Part shown: positions 44,746-52,970 of the stretch, in pieces
Layout: the number at the start of each line of letters is the position of its first letter
Numbering within the stretch: the first letter of the stretch is position 1
Assembly (NCBI GenBank): GCA_020050685.1
Contig: JAGVKG010000013.1
Coordinates: 178,418 to 242,417 of the forward strand
From: Candidatus Obscuribacterales bacterium
GTDB lineage: Bacteria > Cyanobacteriota > Vampirovibrionia > Obscuribacterales > Obscuribacteraceae
Length of the DNA stretch: 64,000 nucleotides
Direction: 5' to 3'
Made by a program: the position numbers and the translations under genes
The notes under the pieces: generated by a model
Seen by the model: the letters and a program-made list of their open reading frames with translations, nothing else
Told to the model about the DNA's origin: nothing
The model's database searches: none

Positions 44746-45483
44746 ATGTTTGAAAAAGCCGTGAGTAAAAAACAAGAATCTTCAGTGCTGGATGATATTG
44801 CCGAGACTTTGTCTCGAGGCGGATGTTTTCGTGCTGTTGAGTTGCCGATTCATACGCTCGAAGATGAGAAATTGGTTGGTTATGAATTAGTCTCGCGTGG
44901 GCCTGATGGTAATTTTAAAATGCCTGACCAATTTTTTGAGGTTTGCCGGCAGCGAGATATTTTGACGACGGTTGATTTGCATTGTTTTCGGGCCTGTGCT
45001 GCTCATGCCTCTAAGCTTGCTGTTGCTCCGCGCTTGCATATCAACTTATTTCCCGATACCTTGGCGCAAACACCGGTGGAAGATATTCTTGCTGACCTGC
45101 CGGAAAGATACAAAGCCGGCGGGCTTTGTATTGAAATTAACGAGCAACAGTTTCTTGGTGATATGGAAGTGCTTTGTCAAAAAGTCGTAGCTCTTAAGCG
45201 AGCTGGTATTCTTCTGGCTGTCGATGATGTTGGTTTTGGTGCCAGCAGTGTCGAGACGTTATTGTCCTTAGAACCGGACATAATCAAAATCGACCACCGA
45301 TTTGTTGATGGTGCGGCTGGTGACACCACGAAAGAAAGGCGCTTGCGCCGCTTGGTGCGCATTGCCGAAGTATTGGGTGCAGAGACTGTGGCAGAGGGTG
45401 TGAACAACCGTCAGGACTTAGCACTCTTGAAACAGTTGAATGTTTTTGCTGGGCAAGGACTGCTTTGGCCACCAAGCGAATAA
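44746..45483 (+). CDS. c-di-GMP phosphodiesterase (stand-alone EAL domain)
   Basis: Predicted to hydrolyse cyclic di-GMP to pGpG. The 245-residue protein is a single EAL domain with a leader of about 25 residues. The signature reads GYELVSRG (Glu and Arg of ExLxR kept). The other catalytic residues are present: Asn in HINLFPD, Glu in IEINEQQ, Asp-Asp in AVDDVGFG, Lys in IIKID and Glu in VAEGV, then GQGLLWPP. No GGDEF, sensor or membrane segment is present. No Shine-Dalgarno precedes ATG 44746 because a hairpin ends right there; GTG 44761 is an alternative. It could influence the nearby Tad pseudopilin genes, but this is only an inference. Confidence 0.9.
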   Translation: MFEKAVSKKQESSVLDDIAETLSRGGCFRAVELPIHTLEDEKLVGYELVSRGPDGNFKMPDQFFEVCRQRDILTTVDLHCFRACAAHASKLAVAPRLHINLFPDTLAQTPVEDILADLPERYKAGGLCIEINEQQFLGDMEVLCQKVVALKRAGILLAVDDVGFGASSVETLLSLEPDIIKIDHRFVDGAAGDTTKERRLRRLVRIAEVLGAETVAEGVNNRQDLALLKQLNVFAGQGLLWPPSE

Positions 45484-45511
45484 TTACTATAGAACATCGG
45501 AGTCGATGAAA

Positions 45512-45546
45512 AAATGTAGGGGCAAGTCCGCACGACCCCTACATTT
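45512..45546. terminator. Palindrome acting as bidirectional terminator, REP-related
   Basis: AAATGTAGGGG (45512-45522) and CCCCTACATTT (45536-45546) form a perfect 11-bp stem with a 13-nt loop between two convergent genes. A and T ends give terminator character on both strands. The GTAGGGGC...CCCCTAC ends match the outer ends of the purQ REP pair. Confidence 0.7.
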
Positions 45547-45552
45547 GCTTGA

Positions 45553-46212
45553 CTATTGTTTGCTTGGCGCAGCGCCGACAGGCAGCGGCAACCACCAACC
45601 TTCAGGCGCCCATGATTCTCTGCCGGTGCGTGCTTTGTAAGCGTCATTTGAGATAAACAGCGCTGACCAAGCAATTTGGTGGCAGTCGAGACTTACTTCT
45701 ACAAGGCTAAGCTTTTCTTGTGGTTGACCCAATATTTCGTCTGTGTTTGCCAGCCAAGTATCGATGTCTTTCACCTCTTTGGCAATTTCTGCCCAAGCCT
45801 TTTGTTTTCTCTCGGCCCGCTTTTTTGAGCCGGAGGCAAGAAAGGTTTTGTTGTCGAACGTGGCATGGACGGCAGCGATTGCTGGACGCAATTTGTTGTT
45901 CACCAGAGCTTGCACTTCGGCCATGGTGGCAGTGTGTGGCTCCTGGCAAATGCGTTTGCGTTTGATTGTCCCGCTTGTTTTGCACCGACTTTCTTCCGTT
46001 GGTGTGATGAAATCACAAATTTCCAGCGCCGTTAGTCGTACCGTGACCGCTTGTTCCTCTAGAGCCTTGAGTTCGTCTTTGGAGATACAGGTTGGTGGCG
46101 ATTGCGAAGAGTTGGTCACAGCAGCCGTGGTTGGCGGGCTGTACATAATGATGGACAGGACCATCATCAGAAAAATGGGAAGTGTTTTCAATGCGTATTT
46201 GATGTTTTTCAT
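45553..46212 (-). CDS. Secreted protein of unknown function
   Basis: A 219-residue protein with AAGGAG upstream and a clear signal peptide (residues 1-31, cut near TTAAV). The mature chain has six cysteines (TCISKD, LEICDF, SRCKTS, RICQEP, LDCHQI), suggesting disulfides, and a helical middle rich in Lys and Ala (KKRAERKQKAWAEIAKEV). I do not recognise the family. It lies 7 bp after the small protein gene at 46220, so the two form an operon. Confidence 0.65.
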   Translation of the reverse strand: MKNIKYALKTLPIFLMMVLSIIMYSPPTTAAVTNSSQSPPTCISKDELKALEEQAVTVRLTALEICDFITPTEESRCKTSGTIKRKRICQEPHTATMAEVQALVNNKLRPAIAAVHATFDNKTFLASGSKKRAERKQKAWAEIAKEVKDIDTWLANTDEILGQPQEKLSLVEVSLDCHQIAWSALFISNDAYKARTGRESWAPEGWWLPLPVGAAPSKQ

Positions 46213-46219
46213 TTGGCAC

Positions 46220-46465
46220 TTACTCCTTGTTGTTCTTTATTTCGGTTATCTCTGTGCGAGTCATTGCCGGGTTGGCTCCTTCCGGATATTCAAACGGCAG
46301 CTTTGCTGCCTCTGTGTCCGGTACTCTTACGAGAAAACCATTTGTGTCTGTCCAGTCTTCGATTTCAATTCCGGGAATACTTTCGTATTTGGCTCGGAAA
46401 CTCTCGAAATATTCGATGAGTTGCTTGTGGGGAATTTCGGTGCTCCAGTAATAGAACTTCTTCAT
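46220..46465 (-). CDS. Small uncharacterised protein
   Basis: An 81-residue protein starting MKKFYYWSTEIPH at 46465, behind AGAGAGGAA; the frame extends to 46531 without a better start. It is acidic in the C-terminal half with alternating strands (IEIEDWTDTNGFLVRVPD) and no signal peptide. It could be a small ferredoxin-fold or regulator-like domain, but no family is recognised. It is first in a two-gene unit with the secreted protein, behind a candidate promoter at 46592-46621. Confidence 0.55.
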   Translation of the reverse strand: MKKFYYWSTEIPHKQLIEYFESFRAKYESIPGIEIEDWTDTNGFLVRVPDTEAAKLPFEYPEGANPAMTRTEITEIKNNKE

Positions 46466-46591
46466 TGGTGGTTCCTCTCTGTCAAACAAAAAGTCACCGG
46501 GAAGCTCTTGCTTCCAGGTGATTTCTTGCAATGTTTGTAATGTTGTGGCTTGGCGGTTCTTTGCGGCGTAAGTAAGAGGGCTAGTAAAGAT

Positions 46592-46621
46592 AGACTAGCA
46601 AATCAAAAAATTCAAAGTCAA
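46592..46621 (-). promoter_or_regulatory. Candidate promoter of the small-protein operon
   Basis: On the minus strand, TTGACT (46621-46616), an 18-bp AT-rich spacer and TAGTCT (46597-46592), about 120 bp before the start codon at 46465. Confidence 0.45.
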
Positions 46622-46692
46622 TCAAATGTCTATCTGCCGCAAGTGCACACAACACGAACTGGCCAAGGCATTGCCTAGTTAGCAGAGCTTCG

Positions 46693-47988
46693 CTAGGAAG
46701 GAAAATCCTCAATAGTAGCCAAGAAGAGAATAGACCCTGATTGATTGTCTCGAATTACTACGACAAAGGGATGATCAACTACCATGTTGAATCGGTCGGG
46801 AGAAGGCGCTGCTGCACCAAGCATCATGTGCACGGATGTCGTAGCGGCAGCTTCGGTTCCTTTTTCGTCCACTTCTAAAATTGTCTTGTGAATCACTTTG
46901 CCAATATAGACTGGTAGCTTGACGTCACACATTTTTTTGAAGTTGGCACAACTGGGATCGAAAGCACAAGCCATCCCTAACGCACTAAGTGCATCGCGAA
47001 GATTTGTTTCATAGGTTGCTTTGAATTTGGGAAGCGACAAAGATCCTGGTTTGGATTTGAAGCCATTGATCCAAGTTTGCCAGTTTTGTGCCGTGAACTG
47101 AGCAAGAAAAGTATCGTTTGGTTTACTTGCACCTTGATCGGGCAAGAAGACAAACATGCTGATATGTTTTTCTCCATAAGGTAATTCAACAGCCTGAAAA
47201 CCAGTGCCCTTCAAATAATTGAAATTCCCTGAACGATTCATCATTGGCACGCTAGTGGTTTTGCCTGATGAACTCATGAAATTAGTTGGTTGTGTTGATT
47301 GTTTGTCAAATGGAATAGACCAAGTGCCTTTGAAATAGGTGGCATTGGTCAGAAGCAGAATCTCATCTGCCGCAAGTTTATCAATGATGGAATCAATCTT
47401 GCCCTTGGTCTGATCGGCGATCCACTTATTGATAATCACCACAGTTTCCGGCAAAGAGAAATCCAAAACCGATACTTTGGCACCATAAATGGTGCTACAG
47501 GTATCTAGAAATGGCGTCAAGAAAGTAATTTCTTTGTTTGCCCAAAGAGCATTGGCTGATTGTAAGACAACTGCCGGATCGGAACTTACAAGCGAGGCAA
47601 TCAATGCTTTGTTGCCGTCGTTGATTTGGTTGAGACTGAATTGACCATATTTGAGGCTGCTGAGCATGTCGTCTTTGGTCTGCCCGTCTGCTCCGTTTGC
47701 TGTCATGGAAAGGGCAAGCGAAACGCTAGTTGGCCCAATAATGATATTTTTGCTGCCGTCAGTGTTTTTTGCTAATTTGATGTTCTCTTTTAGTAAATCA
47801 ATGCCGAACGCATTGTTGGCCGAAATCAGATCGGTTTTGCTGGAGCCAGCTTGTACTGCCAATTGTTCGGTGGCGGCGGTTATAACAGCACGATTGGTTT
47901 CAGCCTCTGATTTTGACGAAGCGATCAATGCACCAAGCAGAACCGGTATTGCTAGAGCCAACGCCGCTAGTTTCACTATTTTCTTCAC
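46693..47988 (-). CDS. Secreted serpin with an inhibitory-type hinge
   Basis: A serine protease inhibitor of the serpin fold, 431 residues. I start it at GTG 47988: the reading then begins MKKIVKLAALALAIP, a good signal peptide, with GGAG about 10 nt upstream and only 4 bp after the Rieske stop. ATG 48021 would overlap that gene by 29 bp. Serpin landmarks are NIIIGPTSVSLALSM, TNATYFKGTWSIPFD, LPKFKATYE and VDHPFVVVIRDNQSG. The hinge KGTEAAATTSV (nt 46860 downward) has the small residues that allow loop insertion, so it should be a true inhibitor. The P1 region (MMLGAA) is small and hydrophobic, pointing to elastase- or subtilisin-like targets. Confidence 0.93.
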   Translation of the reverse strand: MKKIVKLAALALAIPVLLGALIASSKSEAETNRAVITAATEQLAVQAGSSKTDLISANNAFGIDLLKENIKLAKNTDGSKNIIIGPTSVSLALSMTANGADGQTKDDMLSSLKYGQFSLNQINDGNKALIASLVSSDPAVVLQSANALWANKEITFLTPFLDTCSTIYGAKVSVLDFSLPETVVIINKWIADQTKGKIDSIIDKLAADEILLLTNATYFKGTWSIPFDKQSTQPTNFMSSSGKTTSVPMMNRSGNFNYLKGTGFQAVELPYGEKHISMFVFLPDQGASKPNDTFLAQFTAQNWQTWINGFKSKPGSLSLPKFKATYETNLRDALSALGMACAFDPSCANFKKMCDVKLPVYIGKVIHKTILEVDEKGTEAAATTSVHMMLGAAAPSPDRFNMVVDHPFVVVIRDNQSGSILFLATIEDFPS

Positions 47989-47992
47989 GCGT

Positions 47993-48301
47993 TTAGATCT
48001 CCACTTCGATATCATCACCAACGACCCGTAAATTGTACTTAGCCTGCGGGGCAGTAGCCGGTCCTTTAACCACGGCTCCGGTTTTTACATCAAAGACAGC
48101 TCCATGCCAAGGACAAGTAACATTCTCGCCTTGCAGTTGTCCTTGCGACAATGGCCCACCGCGATGAGAGCAAACATCGTCAATCGCAAAAAAACTGCCA
48201 TCAAGATTGAAGATGGCAATTTTTTTTCCGCTTGCTTCGACGCATGAACTTTTGCCCGGTTCGATCGCGGTTGTCTTGGCTACCTTAACGAATTCTGTCA
48301 T
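47993..48301 (-). CDS. Rieske-type [2Fe-2S] ferredoxin
   Basis: A 102-residue soluble electron carrier starting at 48301, with GGAATGGGAA upstream; the frame is open to 48334. Cluster ligands are Cys and His in CSHRGGPLSQG and in CPWHGAVFD, the ferredoxin (NirD/biphenyl dioxygenase ferredoxin) pattern. No oxygenase or reductase gene is next to it. The serpin gene follows 4 bp downstream, so they are probably co-transcribed although functionally unrelated at first sight. Confidence 0.93.
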   Translation of the reverse strand: MTEFVKVAKTTAIEPGKSSCVEASGKKIAIFNLDGSFFAIDDVCSHRGGPLSQGQLQGENVTCPWHGAVFDVKTGAVVKGPATAPQAKYNLRVVGDDIEVEI

Positions 48302-48431
48302 GGCTAAATTCCCATTCCTAAAGATGTGGCCCAATCAATTGGCCTTAGTGTTTGGAATGATTTTAGCGCACGAGCGGGCAATCTGATTTGTTAAATCAGC
48401 TATGTTAAGCACTTGAGACGCTTGTTGCTGT

Positions 48432-49055
48432 CTAGTTTGTCACCGACACTTCTGTTTTGGTTTCCAGCTCAGCTTGTGCCTTGAGGGCCTTGAGCACTGG
48501 TGGCATTTCGGAGGCCAAGAGTCGTCTTACCATGATCTGAGGAACGAAAAGTCCCGTGTCTAAGTATTTGGCAAAAGTCACTTGTGTTTGTTTGCCCTCA
48601 GAAAGGGGCTCTAGTTTCCAATAACCGCTATTGTGCTTGAATGCACCGCTTACACGGTTGAATTCAAGTAAATATGGTGGTGATTCTTTCAACTCAAGTA
48701 CATATTCAAAAGGCGCAAACATATTTGTTGGTCTAATTACATGAGTGACTAACTTCTTGTTGCCTAAGTCTTCTATGACTTCGCATTTTTCCAAATAAGG
48801 AAAAACCTCGGCAGCATTTTGGTAATCAGTGAGAACTCTCCAGACAGCCTGAGGTGATGCATTGATCACGGTTTTTTCTACTGCATAGATTTTACCGTCT
48901 TTGGCCTCTGTAGTTCCTTTGGCGGAACTGGCAAGGGCTTTTGCCTGTGGCTCTTGTGCATTAGTTGGCGGTATTGCAAGTGGTGCTAAGGTCAGAAAAG
49001 TTATAAGTAAAGGAAAAAACAAAAAAGTACGCCTGGTGTTCTCCATCGAATTCAT
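48432..49055 (-). CDS. Secreted SRPBCC (START-like) protein
   Basis: A 207-residue protein with a signal peptide (residues 1-34, cut near PTNAQE). A SRPBCC/polyketide-cyclase-like domain follows: INASPQAVWRVLTDYQNAAEVFPYLEKCEVI is the typical start (residues 64-94), with the beta-sheet and the C-terminal helix MPPVLKALKAQAE. Such domains bind hydrophobic ligands in a cavity. The ligand is unknown. GGGG lies about 7 nt before the ATG. It is a single gene about 100 bp upstream of the Rieske-serpin pair in the direction of transcription. Confidence 0.8.
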   Translation of the reverse strand: MNSMENTRRTFLFFPLLITFLTLAPLAIPPTNAQEPQAKALASSAKGTTEAKDGKIYAVEKTVINASPQAVWRVLTDYQNAAEVFPYLEKCEVIEDLGNKKLVTHVIRPTNMFAPFEYVLELKESPPYLLEFNRVSGAFKHNSGYWKLEPLSEGKQTQVTFAKYLDTGLFVPQIMVRRLLASEMPPVLKALKAQAELETKTEVSVTN

Positions 49056-49194
49056 TGTTACCCCGCATGAGAGTGAAGGCTTTTAGCGGCTGCGAGGGAC
49101 AAGCCGATCTAAACCCCAAAAGTCGTCTACGAGAACCAAGACGCCTGGCTCTCAGCTAGGTTCCCGAGAAAACATAAAAGAAAACACAGCGAAC

Positions 49195-49229
49195 AAAAAT
49201 GGGAAGGAGGCGTTTTTAGGCGCCTCCTT
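49195..49229 (-). terminator. Terminator of the giant TadG-like gene
   Basis: On the minus strand, AAGGAGGCG (49229-49221), an 8-nt loop, CGCCTCCTT (49212-49204), then CCCATTTTT. It lies 35 bp after the stop codon at 49264. Confidence 0.75.
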
Positions 49230-49263
49230 AGGGCATGCAGGGGGAGTGAAAAGTTTTGAGGGC

Positions 49264-52200
49264 TCAGCTTGAATACATGTCTACGACCGGACCGGAAGGA
49301 CCGTCATAGGCATATGTATAACTGTAGGGTGTGGCTCTGACGCTCCAGCCATTGCCAGACCAGCTGGCGCCAGGGATATTGCCCTGATAGTAGTAGAAGC
49401 CGTCCATCACCCAATATGCCGGTGTGACTGTTCCAGTTGTTCTGCTCACCCAAATAGCATTTCTGCCATTATTTATGAATGGGTTCATGCCTAGGGCAAA
49501 CATATTATTGATGTAGAAGTTATACATGTAAGAACCAGCCGGGAAGCCCAGACCTCTGATCAAATAGTCGGCGCAAGTTGTCCAAATGGTTTGCACGGTT
49601 GTCGATTCGACTTGCTGCATCGGATGGTATTGGGCTGGTGGTGGAGGTGTTGTAATTGGAATTGGACAAGTCAATTGCCATTCACCAACTAAGGCGGGGC
49701 AAGATGGATAGCTGCCGCCACTGGTGGCAATGCTGCCACACCAATTGGCATTGGCAATTTTTCCTGCACCACCAGGAGCTCGCATGTCGGCAAAATAATC
49801 GGCATTGGTGCTGCCCGGAGTAATCGTTGTTTGTGAATAGGCATTGGCCATCATGTCTCTGGCTTGTACTTGCCAAACCGTGAATACTCTCACTGTCGGC
49901 CCGCCACCTGGTCCGGTTGGTCCGGCGTTAGCTGCCCCTTTTGGAGTCAAATAGATAGTTTGCAAGTTTGTGATCAAGGCTTGTGTGTTTTGATAGAGAG
50001 CTTGATCTTCAACTGTAGATACTGCGGCAAATTGATTGCTGCCCACTAGCATGTGAATTTGTCCTGTGCCAGGCTCATTGCCGGCAACAAAAAATGAGAA
50101 CTTCAAGTTTTCATAGGGATTGCTGCTGGAATTGGCTGCGGCAATGGCTGGTGTGAGCCAATGGTTATCGCCACTTGGTTTGGCGCCAATCACCGGATCT
50201 TGCGTGTGCTTGAAAATATTCAACTGACTTTGATTGTTGCCAGTTATTGGTGTGCACCAATCGGTATGTCCGGATGCAGGATCTTGCTTGCTTGGTGCTT
50301 TGCCAGTCGCTACTTCAATTTCTGTCGCGGCTCTGCCCATTGGGTAGAAATCGGCACCAGCAACAATAAAGTGTGTTGGACTGACTTCCTCAATTCCTAA
50401 TCCGGAAAGTGCCTTCATGTTTTTCAGCATGCTTTCAACAACTTTTACCGCATAGCGAGAGTTAACCAAAGCGGCCTTGAGGGATGGGAATTTGTTCATC
50501 ACCTTTTCTGACGTGTCTTTGAATGTTGTATTCATCGCATCGTCGGTTTGTGCCAATTCGTGCTTGAGTTGTTCGGCTTCTGCTCCCACTGCCGTCTTGA
50601 GCTTTTGATCAAGCTCGGCTCTGTGGCTGGCCTGCTTAGCAAAGTTTGGATCGGCATCGGTAATTTGTTTGGTCAAATTGTAGACAACCAATGCCGTATT
50701 CTTTTGTGTGGTATCACCATACTCCATGGTGTCTTTCAGACTGTTCCACAGATCAAAAATTGCTTGGATGCCATGACCATCAACAGTTGAAGCTGCACCA
50801 TTGTGCATCTTGGTGATGAAGGCTCCACCAGCAATTGTTGGTGCCGCTGGTACATAGCCCCAAACATTGGCTTGCTGTCTGCCTTGATCGGTGCTGCCCA
50901 TATTTTGCAAATAACGTGGATCTTTGCTGTTATCGCCAAAGAAAATATTGAGCATGGCGCTTATCGAACCATCCGGTCCTGGTGGAGCTTCTGCGTAAGC
51001 CGGTTCGATCCAGCCGCAACGCGGTAAGTTTGCTTGTTGCGGGAAAAGTTTGTTCACGTCAATCAAACTGGCTTGAGCTGGAAATACGTACTGCGAGCTG
51101 GTTGAGCCGCCGCCAAGCACTTGTTCTTCCAGCTTGTAAAAACTTTGTGGTCCGTTTCCGTCAGTAAACATGAGTGAGTTGACTACCGAGGTAACATTTG
51201 GTCTTAGACCGAGACTCTTTAGCCAATCGTATACGATAAGAGACAAGGCTACCGAAGGATTAGTATTGGTTTGATTAATGGCTTGTGGCCGGAATGCGCT
51301 TTGCACGAGCCTTCCCGAGCCAGGCACTGGGCCGCCGTTGGCCTTGTACCAGGTTCCATTAGTGCTCTTTACCCAGGGGCAATCCTCGAGACTGTTGCTC
51401 ATTGAGCCGCCGGCAACCTGCAACATGCTTGGACTGGCGAGCACGGTTTTCGTGTCGTTGGAGCAATCCGTGGTTGAGGCTGATGCTCCCGAATTGGCAT
51501 TTAGCAAGCAAGCCGAGGCGATTGTCGCAATGCTGGAAAAGTTTACGGCTACAGCTCCGCTAGTTGGAGCCGCGCTGCCGCCAAGGCCATAAGCATTGCC
51601 ACCACCCTGACCTGGTCTGGTTGGTGCTGCTGGCGGAGCAGCAAAGGCGGGTATTTCACCCAAAGGAATGTCTGGTCTTTGGGCAACAGATGGTGCACCG
51701 CCACCAGGAATGCCGCCGGAGGCAAAGCTTATCACCATAGTGCCGGACGGAGCCGTCATGTCATCTTGTGATTCGCCACATTGAGCAAAAGCAACGATTT
51801 CCAGTTTGACTGGTTTGATCATTTTTTCGCTACCGCCTTGTGGTTTCTTCATAACCGGATTGGCAGCAGCGTTCACTTGTTGAGTGGCTCCAGCACGAAC
51901 AATTGTTGGTGGCAAATTTGGCAAAGCAGATGCTGGTGGATTGAGCGTGAATTGTTCTTGTTGCTCTTTGTCTAGACCAATTAAAGCTAGCTGCGAAGCC
52001 AACGGCGTAAACTGGAAGGTCAAAGCACTGCTGGCCGCAGTGGTGCCACCATGATATGTCGTATAAGGTTTGTAAGTCGTTTGACCACTGGTTTCAGAAT
52101 CGCTTGGCTTTGGTGTTGGAGTTGTACAAGCAACATTGGCAATATTCAAATAGCCAGGATCAACAATAACGGTTGTCGCTTGATCCTTAGTTGTCTGTGC

Positions 52201-52752
52201 CAAAGCAATTTTATTTTCATCGTAAGACTTTTGCGCATCGGCTTTCATGTTGACCTTAACGCCATACTTGTTGTAAGCCAAGCCGCCACTTGCTGATTGC
52301 CGAATCGCATCACCTAATTTGTCAGCGATACCGCCATCACCAAGCACAAGTGCCAGATCCTTTTTTATGGCATACAAAATGGTTGTATTGCCTTCCGGTG
52401 CTTTTCCAGGTACAACTAACTTGCTGGCAATAATTGAATCCAAGCGCAATGTGGCGAGCAACGTGTTGAGACCGATAATTGGATAGGCATTTGCTTTGCC
52501 ACCCGGTGGTGGCGACATGGCCGGTACATCATCAGCTAATGCCACACGCCCTAACGGTGTATCGACGACAATGCTCTGCATGTCTTTGGCTGCAGCCAGG
52601 GCTGCAGCATCAATGGCAGTGACCGCTTCCTTGTGAGTGCCAAGAATTTGGCTATAGTTTATGGCGAAAAAGGCGACGAGTAAGGCAATTACACCTATAC
52701 AGATAAGAACTAAGGCAAGGGTGTTGCCGCGTTGATGCTTGTCTTTAATCAT
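49264..52752 (-). CDS. Giant TadG-like exported protein
   Basis: A 1162-residue protein. I use ATG 52752 (MIKDKHQRGNTLALVLICIG) because GAGGAAA lies just upstream; the frame is open to 52800. Residues 1-60 have the TadE/TadG layout: basic start, RGNTLALVLICIGVIALLVA helix, then HKEAVTAIDAAALAAAKDM. More than 1,000 external residues follow, rich in Pro, Gly, Ala and Asn, with paired cysteines and a Pro/Gly-rich linker (about 360-400). No enzyme motif was recognised. It could be a long pilus-tip or surface adhesin-like pseudopilin. It is a single gene with its own terminator. Confidence 0.75.
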   Translation of the reverse strand: MIKDKHQRGNTLALVLICIGVIALLVAFFAINYSQILGTHKEAVTAIDAAALAAAKDMQSIVVDTPLGRVALADDVPAMSPPPGGKANAYPIIGLNTLLATLRLDSIIASKLVVPGKAPEGNTTILYAIKKDLALVLGDGGIADKLGDAIRQSASGGLAYNKYGVKVNMKADAQKSYDENKIALAQTTKDQATTVIVDPGYLNIANVACTTPTPKPSDSETSGQTTYKPYTTYHGGTTAASSALTFQFTPLASQLALIGLDKEQQEQFTLNPPASALPNLPPTIVRAGATQQVNAAANPVMKKPQGGSEKMIKPVKLEIVAFAQCGESQDDMTAPSGTMVISFASGGIPGGGAPSVAQRPDIPLGEIPAFAAPPAAPTRPGQGGGNAYGLGGSAAPTSGAVAVNFSSIATIASACLLNANSGASASTTDCSNDTKTVLASPSMLQVAGGSMSNSLEDCPWVKSTNGTWYKANGGPVPGSGRLVQSAFRPQAINQTNTNPSVALSLIVYDWLKSLGLRPNVTSVVNSLMFTDGNGPQSFYKLEEQVLGGGSTSSQYVFPAQASLIDVNKLFPQQANLPRCGWIEPAYAEAPPGPDGSISAMLNIFFGDNSKDPRYLQNMGSTDQGRQQANVWGYVPAAPTIAGGAFITKMHNGAASTVDGHGIQAIFDLWNSLKDTMEYGDTTQKNTALVVYNLTKQITDADPNFAKQASHRAELDQKLKTAVGAEAEQLKHELAQTDDAMNTTFKDTSEKVMNKFPSLKAALVNSRYAVKVVESMLKNMKALSGLGIEEVSPTHFIVAGADFYPMGRAATEIEVATGKAPSKQDPASGHTDWCTPITGNNQSQLNIFKHTQDPVIGAKPSGDNHWLTPAIAAANSSSNPYENLKFSFFVAGNEPGTGQIHMLVGSNQFAAVSTVEDQALYQNTQALITNLQTIYLTPKGAANAGPTGPGGGPTVRVFTVWQVQARDMMANAYSQTTITPGSTNADYFADMRAPGGAGKIANANWCGSIATSGGSYPSCPALVGEWQLTCPIPITTPPPPAQYHPMQQVESTTVQTIWTTCADYLIRGLGFPAGSYMYNFYINNMFALGMNPFINNGRNAIWVSRTTGTVTPAYWVMDGFYYYQGNIPGASWSGNGWSVRATPYSYTYAYDGPSGPVVDMYSS

Positions 52753-52912
52753 GACTGGTTTCCTCTTAAGGCCTTCCGTTGCTGATAACGTAATTGCCAA
52801 TAATGGCTAAAGATTGACTACCCGCAATTTGCAAAAACAACTCCCCACAAAGCCACAGACGTGGCTTGCTGAGCTGTAAAATAGAGAAGATTAATACTAT
52901 TTAACAACAGCG

Positions 52913-52937
52913 AGCTGGGGCTGTCAATAACCCAGCT
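52913..52937 (-). terminator. Hairpin after the OYE gene
   Basis: AGCTGGG (52913-52919) and CCCAGCT (52931-52937) form a 7-bp stem. A second GGCCG/CGGCC hairpin lies between it and the stop codon at 52971. On the minus strand the sequence after it (CGCTGTTGTTAA) is only moderately T-rich, so the terminator role is tentative. Confidence 0.45.
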
Positions 52938-52970
52938 GGGGGCCGGAAGTTAATTCGGCCGGCTTTGCTC

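Noticed and set aside
45743..46540. 265-codon plus-strand frame opposite two minus-strand genes
   Set aside because: The opposite strand has good ribosome sites, a signal peptide and an operon structure; the plus frame is Cys/Phe/Leu-rich antisense.
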